Positions 24,790 to 32,864 are shown, numbered from the stretch's first letter. The stretch is 64,000 bases of DNA from Agrobacterium vaccinii (GCF_021310995.1 NZ_CP054150.1:1116001-1180000), one strand, 5' to 3'. Numbers and translations are program-made. The notes: generated by a model not told the origin, from the letters alone.

Positions 24790-25485
24790 TCACTCAAAGA
24801 CCCAATTCTGATAAATATCGTCTCGCTCGATCTCTGCACGGCCTTCACCGGTGATATGCCACTCTTGACGGCCGCGATGATCCTTGCCTCCAGGTCGCGT
24901 ACAGCCGACGTTTGCAAGCGCTTCCATAGTCTTCTCTCCGCATTGAGGGATGAGATCGACCGTCGTAATGTCAGGATGACCCGCGAGAAAGCGAAGCGCC
25001 CGCATCTGCGGCTTGTCGAGCCTATGCACCGGCCCGCGCTTTTTGCGCTCATCATCCTGTTCTTCCCACCGTTTAAAATAGCTTTGATTTCCGTCGACCG
25101 CAGGAGAGTCCAGCAGCGGCATCCGTTCGCGTCTGAGCGCCGGTCGCGTTTTCGCGAACCTGTTGTAGGTGTCTGAAATGAGGTCGAACAAATCATCCGC
25201 CTCCGGCAGTTTGACTGGCTCAACTACGACGAACCAAACCAGCCATTCCTTGTTTGATCCTTCATCGATGTGCCGCACGAAATACCGCCCAACGACCTCC
25301 ATAAACGAAGATCCAATATTGTGGATGGTCAGCGCAATGTGGTCTCCAAAGCCGGGAACACTGCCTCCCAAATCGGACAACGAGTGTTCAGCGTCTATGT
25401 CATATTTCCCGTCGGCTTGCCGCTCGAGGAAGTAGACCACGTCATCAGCAACTTCTGAAACGCTTGGTCCTTCCGAACTCGTCAT
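24790..25485 (-). CDS. Hypothetical protein downstream of excisionase
   Basis: A 231-residue protein from ATG 25485 (MTSSEGPSVSEVADDVVYFL). It has a mixed N-terminal half with VVGRYFVRHIDEGSNKEWLV and a C-terminal region resembling a winged helix (DKPQMRALRFLAGHPDITTV...GRQEWHITGEGRAEI). I recognise no family. It starts next to the stop of the excisionase-like gene, so it belongs to the int transcript. Confidence 0.65.
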   Translation of the reverse strand: MTSSEGPSVSEVADDVVYFLERQADGKYDIDAEHSLSDLGGSVPGFGDHIALTIHNIGSSFMEVVGRYFVRHIDEGSNKEWLVWFVVVEPVKLPEADDLFDLISDTYNRFAKTRPALRRERMPLLDSPAVDGNQSYFKRWEEQDDERKKRGPVHRLDKPQMRALRFLAGHPDITTVDLIPQCGEKTMEALANVGCTRPGGKDHRGRQEWHITGEGRAEIERDDIYQNWVFE

Positions 25486-25486
25486 A

Positions 25487-25786
25487 TTATGCTTTGCTCT
25501 TGAGCCGACGACTTCGCCGGCTTGTAGTCCATAACGTCTTGTCCTCTTCAGGAGTTGGACCACTTTGAATGTAACTCGTGCTGACACCAAGATACTGGTC
25601 GTAGTATTTCTTAACGAGTGGCACCGGTCGCCTGCCATGCAATGAATCAATCAGCGGAAAGCCTCTAGCTTCGAGTTTTGGCAATATGTGTTTAATCCAT
25701 TCGTCGGCCACGGTTCTGCCGACAATGGCAAGGGCGATCTCCTTGTCAGACGCGAATATCGGTAACTTGTTGAGGGCGTCGTTCAA
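25487..25786 (-). CDS. Putative excisionase / winged-helix DNA-binding protein
   Basis: A 99-residue basic protein starting at TTG 25786, overlapping the integrase stop (TTGA) with GGAGAG upstream. The IASDKEIA-like start (FASDKEIALAIVGRTVADEW), ILPKLEARGFPLIDSLHGRR and the KKYYDQYLG helix look like the MerR/AlpA-style winged helices that act as recombination directionality factors. Its tight coupling to int supports this. It may also be a transcription regulator. Confidence 0.6.
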   Translation of the reverse strand: MNDALNKLPIFASDKEIALAIVGRTVADEWIKHILPKLEARGFPLIDSLHGRRPVPLVKKYYDQYLGVSTSYIQSGPTPEEDKTLWTTSRRSRRLKSKA

Positions 25787-26880
25787 GCTCTCCTACCCCT
25801 GATGGATTGAACTTGTGACGCCTTAAGCGGATCGCACCACCACCACAGCCCACGCCAAGCATCCGGAACGGGCAGCGTGTTGATTGCCTTAATCAGCGGA
25901 GCCTGCGGCACGCTGGTATAGCGGCGCGACATGCTGTCGACTGCATGGCCGAGGATCTGGTCTTTGATGTGCGCGTGGACGCCATTGATTACCAACTGGG
26001 TGGAGACCGAGTGCCTAGCAGTATATGCGCTGATGTCGCGTACGCTAGTCTCGCGACGAGCGGTGTCTATGCTGGAACTCAGCTGGCCGCCGTGATTACC
26101 TGACACGCGATATGGCTTCCCTCTGAACGTCCTGAAAACTTGTGGCGCGTGGTCTCCTCGCTCTAGCAAAGATGTGAACAATGGTACCAAAATTTCGTGC
26201 ATCGGCACACCACGCGGCTCGCCTGTCTTTGACGATCTCAAGACAATCCACCGGCCTTGCACGTCGACATCCGTCGCGCAAAGGGACAGCAATTCAATAG
26301 GACGCATGCCTGTATAAAACAGCGCCGTGAGAACCATCGCGGGAGCTGGTGGGAAGCCGGCGACGAATGCGGCTGCGTGTTCGTAGGTGACCGGAGCGCT
26401 ACCGATACGCCTCTTGCGTGGCCCTGACGAAGTTGATCGGCGCTCTGAGGGCCTTCGCCATTTTCTCACCGTCGCCCAATCATTCTGCGCGGCGTAATTC
26501 CATACTGCGATGAATGGGGTGTAGATCTGCCGGTTTACCGTTTTAGCGGCCGCTGTCGGGTAGATCTTGCGCGCGGCCTCATCAAGGGCAGCTTGATTGA
26601 TATTGCGAAGCTCGATCTTCCCAAGTGCGTCGCGCACCACCTTCAAAAAGCGATCTGATCCGCCAGAGGCAAGATAGGTTTCCGCAGCCTGGTCGAACGT
26701 TACCGTATGTCGCCTGCCAAAGATCGATTCTTCAAGAAGCTGCTGCTCGAGCACGATACGCACCGTGTCAGCAACCTTCTTATCAGTTGTTTTGGTGGAC
26801 TTGCGGACGCTGATGCCACGCACGGTGCCACTAATCCACCAGGAGGGGCTGTCTTTGCGTTTGTAGAGTTTCAGAGGCAC
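25783..26880 (-). CDS. Tyrosine site-specific recombinase (prophage integrase)
   Basis: A 365-residue integrase. Catalytic Arg is in FYTGMRPIELLSL, the Lys in RSSKTGEPRGVPM, HxxR in TARHSVS (HSVS variant after TARH), the second His in LGHAVDS and the Tyr nucleophile in RRYTSV. The N-terminal SAM-like core-binding domain occupies residues ~65-160. GTG at 26880 (PLKLYKRKDSPSWW) has GGGGA seven bases upstream and matches usual integrase N-termini; the longer ATG start at 26904 would begin inside an inverted repeat. Confidence 0.9.
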   Translation of the reverse strand: MPLKLYKRKDSPSWWISGTVRGISVRKSTKTTDKKVADTVRIVLEQQLLEESIFGRRHTVTFDQAAETYLASGGSDRFLKVVRDALGKIELRNINQAALDEAARKIYPTAAAKTVNRQIYTPFIAVWNYAAQNDWATVRKWRRPSERRSTSSGPRKRRIGSAPVTYEHAAAFVAGFPPAPAMVLTALFYTGMRPIELLSLCATDVDVQGRWIVLRSSKTGEPRGVPMHEILVPLFTSLLERGDHAPQVFRTFRGKPYRVSGNHGGQLSSSIDTARRETSVRDISAYTARHSVSTQLVINGVHAHIKDQILGHAVDSMSRRYTSVPQAPLIKAINTLPVPDAWRGLWWWCDPLKASQVQSIRGRRA

Positions 26881-26890
26881 GATACATTCC

Positions 26891-26950
26891 CCACATTGAG
26901 ACATGCCGCCGGCACGAGTGCCGAAAGCTCTTTAAAGCTCCTCAATGTGG
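26891..26950. repeat. Nested inverted repeats upstream of integrase
   Basis: Perfect 10-bp arms CCACATTGAG (26891-26900) and CTCAATGTGG (26941-26950) flank a second palindrome CGGCAC-GA-GTGCCG (26910-26923). The arrangement lies just upstream of the preferred int start and would fold in the int leader RNA or bind a dimeric regulator at the DNA level. Possible roles are int operator, attenuator or accessory recombination site. Confidence 0.6.
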
Positions 26951-27000
26951 TGATGCGGATGGTGGCCGCCTGTTTAAGCTATCGGCAGGTCAACCTGTCG

Positions 27001-27324
27001 TCAACCGCCGGCGCCCGTCGACGCATCTGGCTCCATGTTCTCTGGATACTGCACGGTTTCTGGGCCGGGGACCTCAGGCTTCGGTGATAAGGTAAGACGA
27101 ACGCCTGGGCCACCTGCGGCAGATGTCTGATTGTCGTCTATAAACTTTACGCCGGCTTGTTCAAAGCATTGTTGAAGCATCTCGACGGTGGCGTTCTGCG
27201 GAACCGACTTTCCGCTTTCGAAATTACGAATCGTTGCGTTTCCAATTCTCGACTGATCGGCGAGTTTTTGTTGCGACCAGTCCAAAAGCGCTCTGGCTGC
27301 GCGGCATTGCGATGATGTCAGCAT
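27001..27324 (-). CDS. XRE-family repressor (cI-like candidate)
   Basis: A 107-residue protein with an N-terminal helix-turn-helix (CRAARALLDWSQQKLADQSR, IGNATIRNFESGKSVP) and a disordered Pro-rich tail without a LexA/cI peptidase domain. ATG 27324 is the more likely start; 27339 adds five residues. It is divergent from the early operon and the gap holds palindromes, as expected for a lysogeny switch. Short repressors without autocleavage are common in rhizobial prophages. Confidence 0.82.
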   Translation of the reverse strand: MLTSSQCRAARALLDWSQQKLADQSRIGNATIRNFESGKSVPQNATVEMLQQCFEQAGVKFIDDNQTSAAGGPGVRLTLSPKPEVPGPETVQYPENMEPDASTGAGG

Positions 27325-27349
27325 GTCTAAAACTACCACTTCCGAAAAT

Positions 27350-27422
27350 AATCGCTAGCCCTAGCGATTTTCGCTTGCTTTGGTTAATTATGTCGTTTAT
27401 CGCTATGTATATCGAAATTCGC
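27350..27422. promoter_or_regulatory. Repressor operator region
   Basis: A perfect 20-bp palindrome AATCGCTAG-CC-CTAGCGATT occupies 27350-27369. The half-site ATCGCTA recurs at 27399-27405, followed by CGAAATTCG at 27413-27421 and another TTCGCTA half-site at 27417-27423. The gap lies between the divergent repressor and the early operon, so these are the best operator candidates for the XRE protein. Confidence 0.65.
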
Positions 27423-27447
27423 TACACGTCAAACGGGAACTCACAGC

Positions 27448-27804
27448 ATGGTAAATAACACATTACCGGCGCGCGCCGAAGGCATGCCCGAAGAAAGCTT
27501 CATCAGCCGCATGACCCGCCTTTTCGTTGAGCTCCACACCATCGGTGAGCGCGTTGGTGAAATGCCGGACGAAGCCATGGATCACATAACGTCGGCGCAC
27601 TGGATCGTATCTGAGGCAATCATCAATGCACCTGTGACCTGTGAGGCCGACATTGCCGGTAAGCTTCGACATGCAATCCTGATGATCGAATGCCCGCACG
27701 GCATCTATAGCGATGAAGTGCCAGCCGTTGCCGGTGCGCTGGATGCGCTAGTCAAGTTTCGTGCTGATGAGTTCGAGCGGGATTGGAGGGGAGCGCGGGC
27801 ATGA
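27448..27804 (+). CDS. Early-operon protein 1, unknown function
   Basis: A 118-residue helical protein (MVNNTLPARAEGMPEESFIS...). No motif recognised. It starts just after the operator region and its stop overlaps the next start (ATGA). Being the first gene opposite the repressor, it may be a Cro-like or early regulatory protein, but it lacks an obvious helix-turn-helix. Confidence 0.65.
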   Translation: MVNNTLPARAEGMPEESFISRMTRLFVELHTIGERVGEMPDEAMDHITSAHWIVSEAIINAPVTCEADIAGKLRHAILMIECPHGIYSDEVPAVAGALDALVKFRADEFERDWRGARA

Positions 27805-28004
27805 TAAGGAAGGCCAAACGCTACCCGGTCGGCACGATGCTCGTTGTCGACAGTCTGATTTTCGAAGTAGTCCGCTACAGCGACGATTGCGTCATCTTAT
27901 CGCGAAAGGGCCGTAGGTTCGCGACCACCGCCAACTGGCTTGCTCATATGGTCACTGACGCCATCCTTCCGCAGATACAAGCAGCAACAGAGGCACGGTC
28001 ATGA
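27801..28004 (+). CDS. Early-operon protein 2, unknown function
   Basis: A 67-residue basic beta-rich protein (MIRKAKRYPVGTMLVVDSLI, then FEVVRYSDDCVILSRKGRRF). The pattern suggests a small SH3-like barrel. Its ATG overlaps the upstream stop and its TGA overlaps the next ATG. Function unknown. Confidence 0.6.
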   Translation: MIRKAKRYPVGTMLVVDSLIFEVVRYSDDCVILSRKGRRFATTANWLAHMVTDAILPQIQAATEARS

Positions 28005-28213
28005 ACGAAGCCGAAGACCTAGTCCACGACGCCATGAAGCGCGTTGAGATCCTTCATAGCTTGATTGAGGCCATGCAGAAGAACGTCGGTGCCTTGATGA
28101 AGTTTGTTCCAGACGGGGTGACCGCGGGAGAACAATTGGTTCTTTACCAGTCGTTCGAAGTCATGGCCATCATGCGGGATCTGGTGGCCACGATAGAGGA
28201 AGCCAACTCTTAA
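28001..28213 (+). CDS. Early-operon protein 3, unknown function
   Basis: A 70-residue all-helical protein (MNEAEDLVHDAMKRVEILHS...). Small acidic and coupled by ATGA overlap to the gene before. No family recognised. It is the last clear phage gene before the tRNA-like element and terminators. Confidence 0.6.
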   Translation: MNEAEDLVHDAMKRVEILHSLIEAMQKNVGALMKFVPDGVTAGEQLVLYQSFEVMAIMRDLVATIEEANS

Positions 28214-28220
28214 AAGTTTC

Positions 28221-28298
28221 GGGCATGTATCGGGCCAGGTCTTCTACCCTCGGCACCCGTAACGGATGATGCGAGTTCGAATCTCGCCATGCTCTCCA
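28221..28298 (+). tRNA. tRNA-like element with atypical centre
   Basis: The ends look like a tRNA: acceptor GGGCATG (28221-28227) pairs with CATGCTC (28288-28294, one G-T), T8-A9 follow, the T-arm GCGAG-TTCGAAT-CTCGC is canonical, and an encoded CCA ends it; total length is normal. The middle does not fold as a standard D-arm plus anticodon arm. The best local hairpin has a TCTTCTA loop with two bulges (possible UCU anticodon). It may be a decayed phage tRNA, a tRNA-fragment attachment site or chance. Confidence 0.4.
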
Positions 28299-28309
28299 CC
28301 AACACCGAT

Positions 28310-28372
28310 ACCCCCGACCCAAGAGGCCTCACCAGCTGCACCACGCGCGCCACCACTGCGCGGGTCGGGGGT
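28310..28372. repeat. Long inverted repeat, possible terminator
   Basis: Perfect 11-bp arms ACCCCCGACCC (28310-28320) and GGGTCGGGGGT (28362-28372) with an inner CGCG...CGCG pairing. No T-run follows on the plus strand. Together with the next hairpin it would stop transcripts of the early operon and tRNA-like element. The stretch 28214-28692 has no convincing protein gene. Confidence 0.55.
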
Positions 28373-28512
28373 GGTTATCAACAACCCGAGGAGACCAAAG
28401 CAATTTTGCATTTACGAGCTCTGAAGATACAAAGGCTTGGAGAGTTCGTAGACAAGCTTTGCGAATTTTAAGTTTCCCCGCCAGCTCGCAGCCCATGAGT
28501 GCTGGCAAACTT

Positions 28513-28550
28513 GTCGGCGTGCACCCTCGGGCCGCGCGCCGACTTTTTCT
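28513..28550 (+). terminator. Intrinsic terminator
   Basis: GTCGGCG (28513-28519) pairs with CGCCGAC (28537-28543), followed by TTTTTCTT. It lies after the early operon and before the TIR-like gene, isolating the latter. Confidence 0.75.
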
Positions 28551-28692
28551 TACAGAAGCGAAACGCGCCTCGACAGATTCACCAATTCGCTGGCTTGCCC
28601 ATGCGTGTGAGACAAAATACGCTTTACAACTGTCAACTGTCTGATGAGATATGGAGCCGCGGTGTGCGCGCCCCCATATATCAGGATGGTCG

Positions 28693-29547
28693 ATGTCAAT
28701 AAAGCCTTTTGCGTTTGTGCTTATGCCCTTCTCGAACGATTTCGATGACATCTACAAGTTTGGCATTCAAGCGGCGGCCGTTGAATGTGGGGTCGTTGCG
28801 GAAAGGGTAGACGAGCAAATATACAGCGAAACGATGCTCGAACGAATCTACAGGCAGATAGATGCCGCGGACTTTATTATCGCGGATCTCACTGGAAAGA
28901 ACCCGAACGTTTTTTATGAAATCGGCTATGCTCACGCAAAGGGCAAGCCATGCACGCTTTTAACGCAACGAACAGATGATATTCCTTTTGATCTGAAACA
29001 TCACAGACATCTCGTCTACGAAGGAAAAATTAACAAACTCAAGGAGCTACTTAAGGGCGAAATTGAGTGGCAAAAAGCTGAATTGCAAAACCGCCGTTCC
29101 ACCACATTCGATGTATCACTTGCGCGCCTTTCTGCCGATCTGTCGAAAACAAATTACTCGGCTACAGCGGAAGTGACCTTTAAGATCGATATACACAATC
29201 ACACTCAGCGTCGCACACCAGAGATCGAAGCCATATACCTTCACACCCGTAAGGGTTGGACTTTTATGCAGAACGGTGAGCCGTGTGCACAGAATGATTC
29301 TACTGAGAAAGCAAGCCAAACACGACATTTTATTAAGTCTCCGGTCACGAGACTATCCCCTGGAGGGTGGGCGCAGCTGAACGTCGTGGGGAAAAAGTCC
29401 GTCTGGTCGAAGTACTCTCAGGGCTCAGAAGAGCCAAAGGATAAATACCAGCTTAAAGGCGTGCTCGCTGTCGAGATCGTTAGCTCTGAAGGAAACTTCG
29501 TCGAGCGTCTCAATGTCGATGTCGAAGCGGAGGAATTTCCGTTCTAG
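28693..29547 (+). CDS. TIR-like / 2-deoxyribosyltransferase-fold protein, possible defence gene
   Basis: A 284-residue protein from ATG 28693. Residues ~1-125 have FAFVLMPFSNDFDDIYKFGI, then IDAADFIIADLTGKNPNVFY followed by EIGYAHAKGKP, the pattern of predicted nucleotide/NAD-acting TIR-like and nucleoside deoxyribosyltransferase-like domains. The rest (~150-284) is beta-rich, perhaps a sensor. It stands alone between a terminator and tRNA-Pro, a place where prophages carry anti-phage cargo. A defence role is inference; the fold match is fairly clear by eye. Confidence 0.6.
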   Translation: MSIKPFAFVLMPFSNDFDDIYKFGIQAAAVECGVVAERVDEQIYSETMLERIYRQIDAADFIIADLTGKNPNVFYEIGYAHAKGKPCTLLTQRTDDIPFDLKHHRHLVYEGKINKLKELLKGEIEWQKAELQNRRSTTFDVSLARLSADLSKTNYSATAEVTFKIDIHNHTQRRTPEIEAIYLHTRKGWTFMQNGEPCAQNDSTEKASQTRHFIKSPVTRLSPGGWAQLNVVGKKSVWSKYSQGSEEPKDKYQLKGVLAVEIVSSEGNFVERLNVDVEAEEFPF

Positions 29548-29571
29548 GAGCGAGGCTGGCTACAGTGTGGC

Positions 29572-29606
29572 TAAAAAAAATATAGCCAGCTCTGGGGGAG
29601 CTGGCT
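29572..29606 (-). terminator. Terminator of tRNA-Pro
   Basis: A 10-bp stem TAGCCAGCTC/GAGCTGGCTA with a TGGGG-type loop (29582-29606). On the minus strand it is followed by a run of T broken by one A (29572-29580), placed about 17 bases past the tRNA 3' end. It may also face the end of the TIR-like gene. Confidence 0.8.
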
Positions 29607-29622
29607 AACTATCTGATTAATT

Positions 29623-29699
<77 letters not shown>

Positions 29700-29942
29700 A
29701 CACAGGACAGGCGTTTATATAGATGGCCGATCATGCGCAAGTGGAAAATCGAGATTGCTTCAAAAACACCGGCGAAGGGTGTTGATAGGTCCCAGTAGCT
29801 GCGCCGTTTTGCGTGTGTCGACGACTATTTGCACCTTATGAGGCGGCGTGAATAATTATTATGCAAAATCGCTGCCACGATCTTGCCATATTACGGTTCT
29901 CGTGGTTTTCTTCAGTTGCCCTGACTGGAGGGGTAAACGGTA

Positions 29943-29981
29943 GAGACCCGCCATATGCTGGGTGGGACAGCGGCGGGTCTC
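29943..29981. other. Inverted repeat after hypothetical gene
   Basis: GAGACCCGCC (29943-29952) and GGCGGGTCTC (29972-29981) form a 10-bp stem downstream (minus direction) of the gene ending at 29995. There is no U-tract, so it may be a weak terminator or mRNA-end structure. The remainder of 29700-29942 contains no gene that I can support; it should hold the tRNA-Pro promoter. Confidence 0.5.
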
Positions 29982-29994
29982 CCATTTCTTGATG

Positions 29995-30591
29995 TCACAC
30001 CTCGGCGTTCATCTTTGGCCAAGTGAGATAATAGAACTTGCTGCCCACCGCGCCGAAGTAAGCGCTCTGTCCCGAAATCACATCCATGTAGTTGCCGTCT
30101 GCATCTTTGGCGTAACCAGCTTCGCCGCGCTTCACGCGTTGTTTCAGGAACTGGCTCCAGCCCACTGCATTGATTTCGTCGCGCTGAATGGTGTGCGGGC
30201 GCTCGCCAGACACATCCCAGGCCGTGATGGCGACGCCTTCTACTGGGTCGTGGATTTTCAAGGTTCCTGATGTCAGAGACTGTGCCATGGCATTGCCTTG
30301 GTTGACGCTTGCATGATCTGCCGATAGCTCGCCGATCCACGCTTTGAGGCTGCGCATGAATGGTGCGCCGGTAATGTCGTCGTCAGCTTCCGGCGTCTCG
30401 GGGACGAGGGAGATAAGGGGTGCCGAAGACACTGGCGCAGCTTCGTCCACAGCGCTTGCTGCGGTGGAGTCATATGGCTGATCGATCTCTGTGGGCAGCA
30501 GAGCGACGGAACGCTCCTGTTGCTGCTCTATGGCCTTGAGTGCGAGTTCGGTGGACAGAAGCTGTACATACGATACGAGTCCCGAAGCCAT
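29995..30591 (-). CDS. Hypothetical protein, probably conserved in Rhizobiales
   Basis: A 198-residue acidic protein from ATG 30591 (MASGLVSYVQLLSTELALKA). The middle is Pro/Ala-rich and disordered; the C-terminal ~100 residues are better ordered (IHDPVEGVAITAWDVSGERP, GYAKDADGNYMDVISG). No signal peptide and no known domain. First chromosomal protein gene after the tRNA. Confidence 0.7.
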   Translation of the reverse strand: MASGLVSYVQLLSTELALKAIEQQQERSVALLPTEIDQPYDSTAASAVDEAAPVSSAPLISLVPETPEADDDITGAPFMRSLKAWIGELSADHASVNQGNAMAQSLTSGTLKIHDPVEGVAITAWDVSGERPHTIQRDEINAVGWSQFLKQRVKRGEAGYAKDADGNYMDVISGQSAYFGAVGSKFYYLTWPKMNAEV

Positions 30592-30687
30592 CACTGACTA
30601 TTTCCTGATTTTCAGCCTGCCGCATGCATCTGCGACACAGCCATCACTTCCTTGAAGTGAGCATTCTCAAAGCCTCTTCTCATGAAA

Positions 30688-30730
30688 AGACCGGTTTTTG
30701 TCGTGTTAAAAAACTGACACAAACCGGTCT
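30688..30730 (-). terminator. Terminator-like hairpin
   Basis: AGACCGGTTT (30688-30697) and AAACCGGTCT (30721-30730) form a 10-bp stem with inner TTGTC/GACAC-type pairing. On the minus strand it is followed by TTTT. It lies after the small membrane protein gene. Confidence 0.6.
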
Positions 30731-30762
30731 AGGTTCTTCAACCTGCGCGAAGCTGGTGGCGA

Positions 30763-30912
30763 TCAATTTTCCTGGACGGAAACGCCGTTGGGCCCGATGT
30801 TCATTTCGATGCCCTTGGGCTTGCTCTCTTCGTGCCAGACGTAGATGCCAAGTCCAGCCACTGCAATAATCAGCGCGCCGATGATGAGATAAAGATTGTT
30901 TGTCCGCGTCAT
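30763..30912 (-). CDS. 49-residue small membrane protein
   Basis: ATG 30912 with AGGGGT upstream encodes MTRTNNLYLIIGALIIAVAG followed by LGIYVWHEESKPKGIEMNIG and a short hydrophilic end, so one transmembrane helix and a 25-residue soluble tail. Size and composition resemble small conserved rhizobial envelope proteins. It is the only plausible gene between the sugar transferase and the hypothetical gene. Function unknown. Confidence 0.6.
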   Translation of the reverse strand: MTRTNNLYLIIGALIIAVAGLGIYVWHEESKPKGIEMNIGPNGVSVQEN

Positions 30913-30979
30913 GTAATACCCCTGTGCAACAATTTTGCAGGGCGCAAACGCATGAAATTAAAAGAGGTTCCGTAACGGC

Positions 30980-32533
30980 TCAATAAGCGTTCTCGGATTT
31001 CAGAAGTCGAATGGGCGTCAGGACGAGAATTTTAAGATCGAGCCAGAGAGACCAGTTCTCGATGTAGTATAGATCGTGTGCGGTGCGGTTCTTGATCTTG
31101 TCACCGTGGTCGATTTCGCCGCGCCAACCGTTGATTTGCGCCCAGCCGGTCACGCCAGGTTTAACCTTATGACGTGCAAAATAATGCTCCACGACCTCGG
31201 TGTATTTGAGATCGCCGGTCTGCGCGTGCACGGCATGCGGGCGAGGGCCGACAAGCGAAAGGTCGCCAGCGAGCACGTTGAACAATTGCGGCAGCTCATC
31301 GATGGATGATTTGCGAAGGAACCTGCCGACGGGCGTGACGCGTGGGTCGTTCTTGGTCACGGCTTTTTTTGCGGTGGGATCGCTCATCTCCGTAAACATG
31401 GAGCGGAACTTCCAAACGTTTATCGTCTCGTTGTTGAAGCCGTGCCGCTTCTGTTTGAACAGAATCGGCCCCTTCGAGGTGGACTTTACTGCGATGGCGG
31501 CGCCCAGCATGAGAGGCCAAAGGATGGCGATGCACACGATGCTGAATATGACGTCGAATGCGCGCTTGGCAACCGAGTCCCAGTCGCGCAGGGGTTTGTC
31601 CATGACATCGAGCATCGGCACGGTGCCGATGTGCGAATAGGATCGCGGACGAAAGCGAAGCTTGTTGGCGTGGGCAGCAATCCGAATATCGACCGGCAGC
31701 ACCCAGAGCTGGCGAATGAGCTCCAGTATGCGTGCTTCCGCGCTCATGGGAATGGAGATGATGAGCATGTCGAGCTTCGTCAGGCGGGCAAACTCCACCA
31801 GTTCCGCGAAAGTACCGAGTTTGGGGTAGCCAGCCACGACATCAGGCGAGCGTGCGCTTTTGCGATCATCAAATATGCCACAGATTCGGATGTCGTTGTC
31901 ATGGTTTTCCAGCGAACGGATGAGATCCTTCGCCGCCTGACCACCTCCGACGATAACGGCGCGGCGTTCCATCACACCGTTTCTGCCCCAGTGGCGAATC
32001 ATCAGGCCGACAATGATGCGCTCCACCAGCAGAAACACCGCACTTGCACCATACCATAGCCCCAGCATCTGCCACGAGTAGTGTTCGGCAGGCAGAAGAG
32101 CGGCGGTGAGCAGGATGGTCAGAGCAAACGATGCCAAAAGCGAGGCCTGAATGCGTGGCATGGTCTGCATGGCGCGCCGCAGCAGTGGGAGCTGGTAGGC
32201 ATCCGCGGTTTGCAGCAGAATCGAGCAGAACACGCCGTTCCACACACAGATTGCAATCAGCGCTACGCGAGAGCCGAACGCTTCCGGTGCCTCCAGCGCG
32301 TTGATGAGAATACCGATAACCGTGAGGATAACGAAATCGAACAGCCTAAGCTGGCCTATGACGATGTTGGGTGAATGGCTTGTGGCGCGCAGCTGGTTTG
32401 CCACCTGTAGCGCCAGCGGGTTGAGCGTAACCGGTTCGCGCTGTTTTGCGCTGCCGCCGTCTGCATTGCGGGCAAGTTTCTTGCGCAAGGCATCCAGGTC
32501 GATCGGGGTGCTGTCTCCTCCAGCCTTGCTCAT
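30980..32533 (-). CDS. Undecaprenyl-phosphate hexose-1-phosphate transferase (WcaJ/ExoY type)
   Basis: A 517-residue polyisoprenyl-phosphate sugar transferase that starts polysaccharide repeat units on undecaprenyl phosphate at the inner membrane. It has an N-terminal soluble stretch, four transmembrane helices (~65-200), a Rossmann-like region (AVIVGGGQAAKDLIRSL) and a C-terminal bacterial sugar transferase domain (KRAFDVIFSIVCIAILWPL, FRSMFTE, SSIDELPQLFNVLAGDLSLV, GPRP). It resembles the initiating enzyme of the Agrobacterium adhesive-polysaccharide (upp) genes, but I cannot assign the locus firmly. Confidence 0.9.
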   Translation of the reverse strand: MSKAGGDSTPIDLDALRKKLARNADGGSAKQREPVTLNPLALQVANQLRATSHSPNIVIGQLRLFDFVILTVIGILINALEAPEAFGSRVALIAICVWNGVFCSILLQTADAYQLPLLRRAMQTMPRIQASLLASFALTILLTAALLPAEHYSWQMLGLWYGASAVFLLVERIIVGLMIRHWGRNGVMERRAVIVGGGQAAKDLIRSLENHDNDIRICGIFDDRKSARSPDVVAGYPKLGTFAELVEFARLTKLDMLIISIPMSAEARILELIRQLWVLPVDIRIAAHANKLRFRPRSYSHIGTVPMLDVMDKPLRDWDSVAKRAFDVIFSIVCIAILWPLMLGAAIAVKSTSKGPILFKQKRHGFNNETINVWKFRSMFTEMSDPTAKKAVTKNDPRVTPVGRFLRKSSIDELPQLFNVLAGDLSLVGPRPHAVHAQTGDLKYTEVVEHYFARHKVKPGVTGWAQINGWRGEIDHGDKIKNRTAHDLYYIENWSLWLDLKILVLTPIRLLKSENAY

Positions 32534-32864
32534 ACCGTCTTTCCGCAGTCTCGAATGGCGGGAGAGTACAAAAAACTCACTAAGAAACGCTTAGAGTATA
32601 GGGCCTTTAGTGCCGGTTTTTGTACCATCATTCGGTGTATATATGCGTTTTCTAAAACTAACAATCGTTGTTTTGGCGCGCTATGGCCGTTTTTGGGGTC
32701 ATTCGCGAAAATAGGGCGCGGGATACGCAATACCTGTTTACCCGCAACTGTGAGCCTTTTGGAAACGGTCGCTTCGGTGGCAACGTCGTTTCCAGGGCCG
32801 CAAACTGAGATGTCAAATCCTTTTGGATTGAGAGGCCGGTGCCGATGGGCAGGATGAAGACGAC

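Larger units (their letters stand above)
1..29622. mobile_element. Lambda/HK97-type prophage, right-hand portion
   Basis: A contiguous set of head, connector, tail, fibre and lysis genes on the plus strand is followed by cargo, an SOS-type operon, excisionase-like, integrase and repressor genes. The left end is outside the window. The right end is uncertain: phage-like genes are clear to 28213, and an intact tRNA-Pro with its 3' end facing the prophage starts at 29623, so the boundary lies somewhere between. No replication genes are visible; they may lie beyond the left edge. The module order is that of a temperate siphovirus. Confidence 0.85.
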
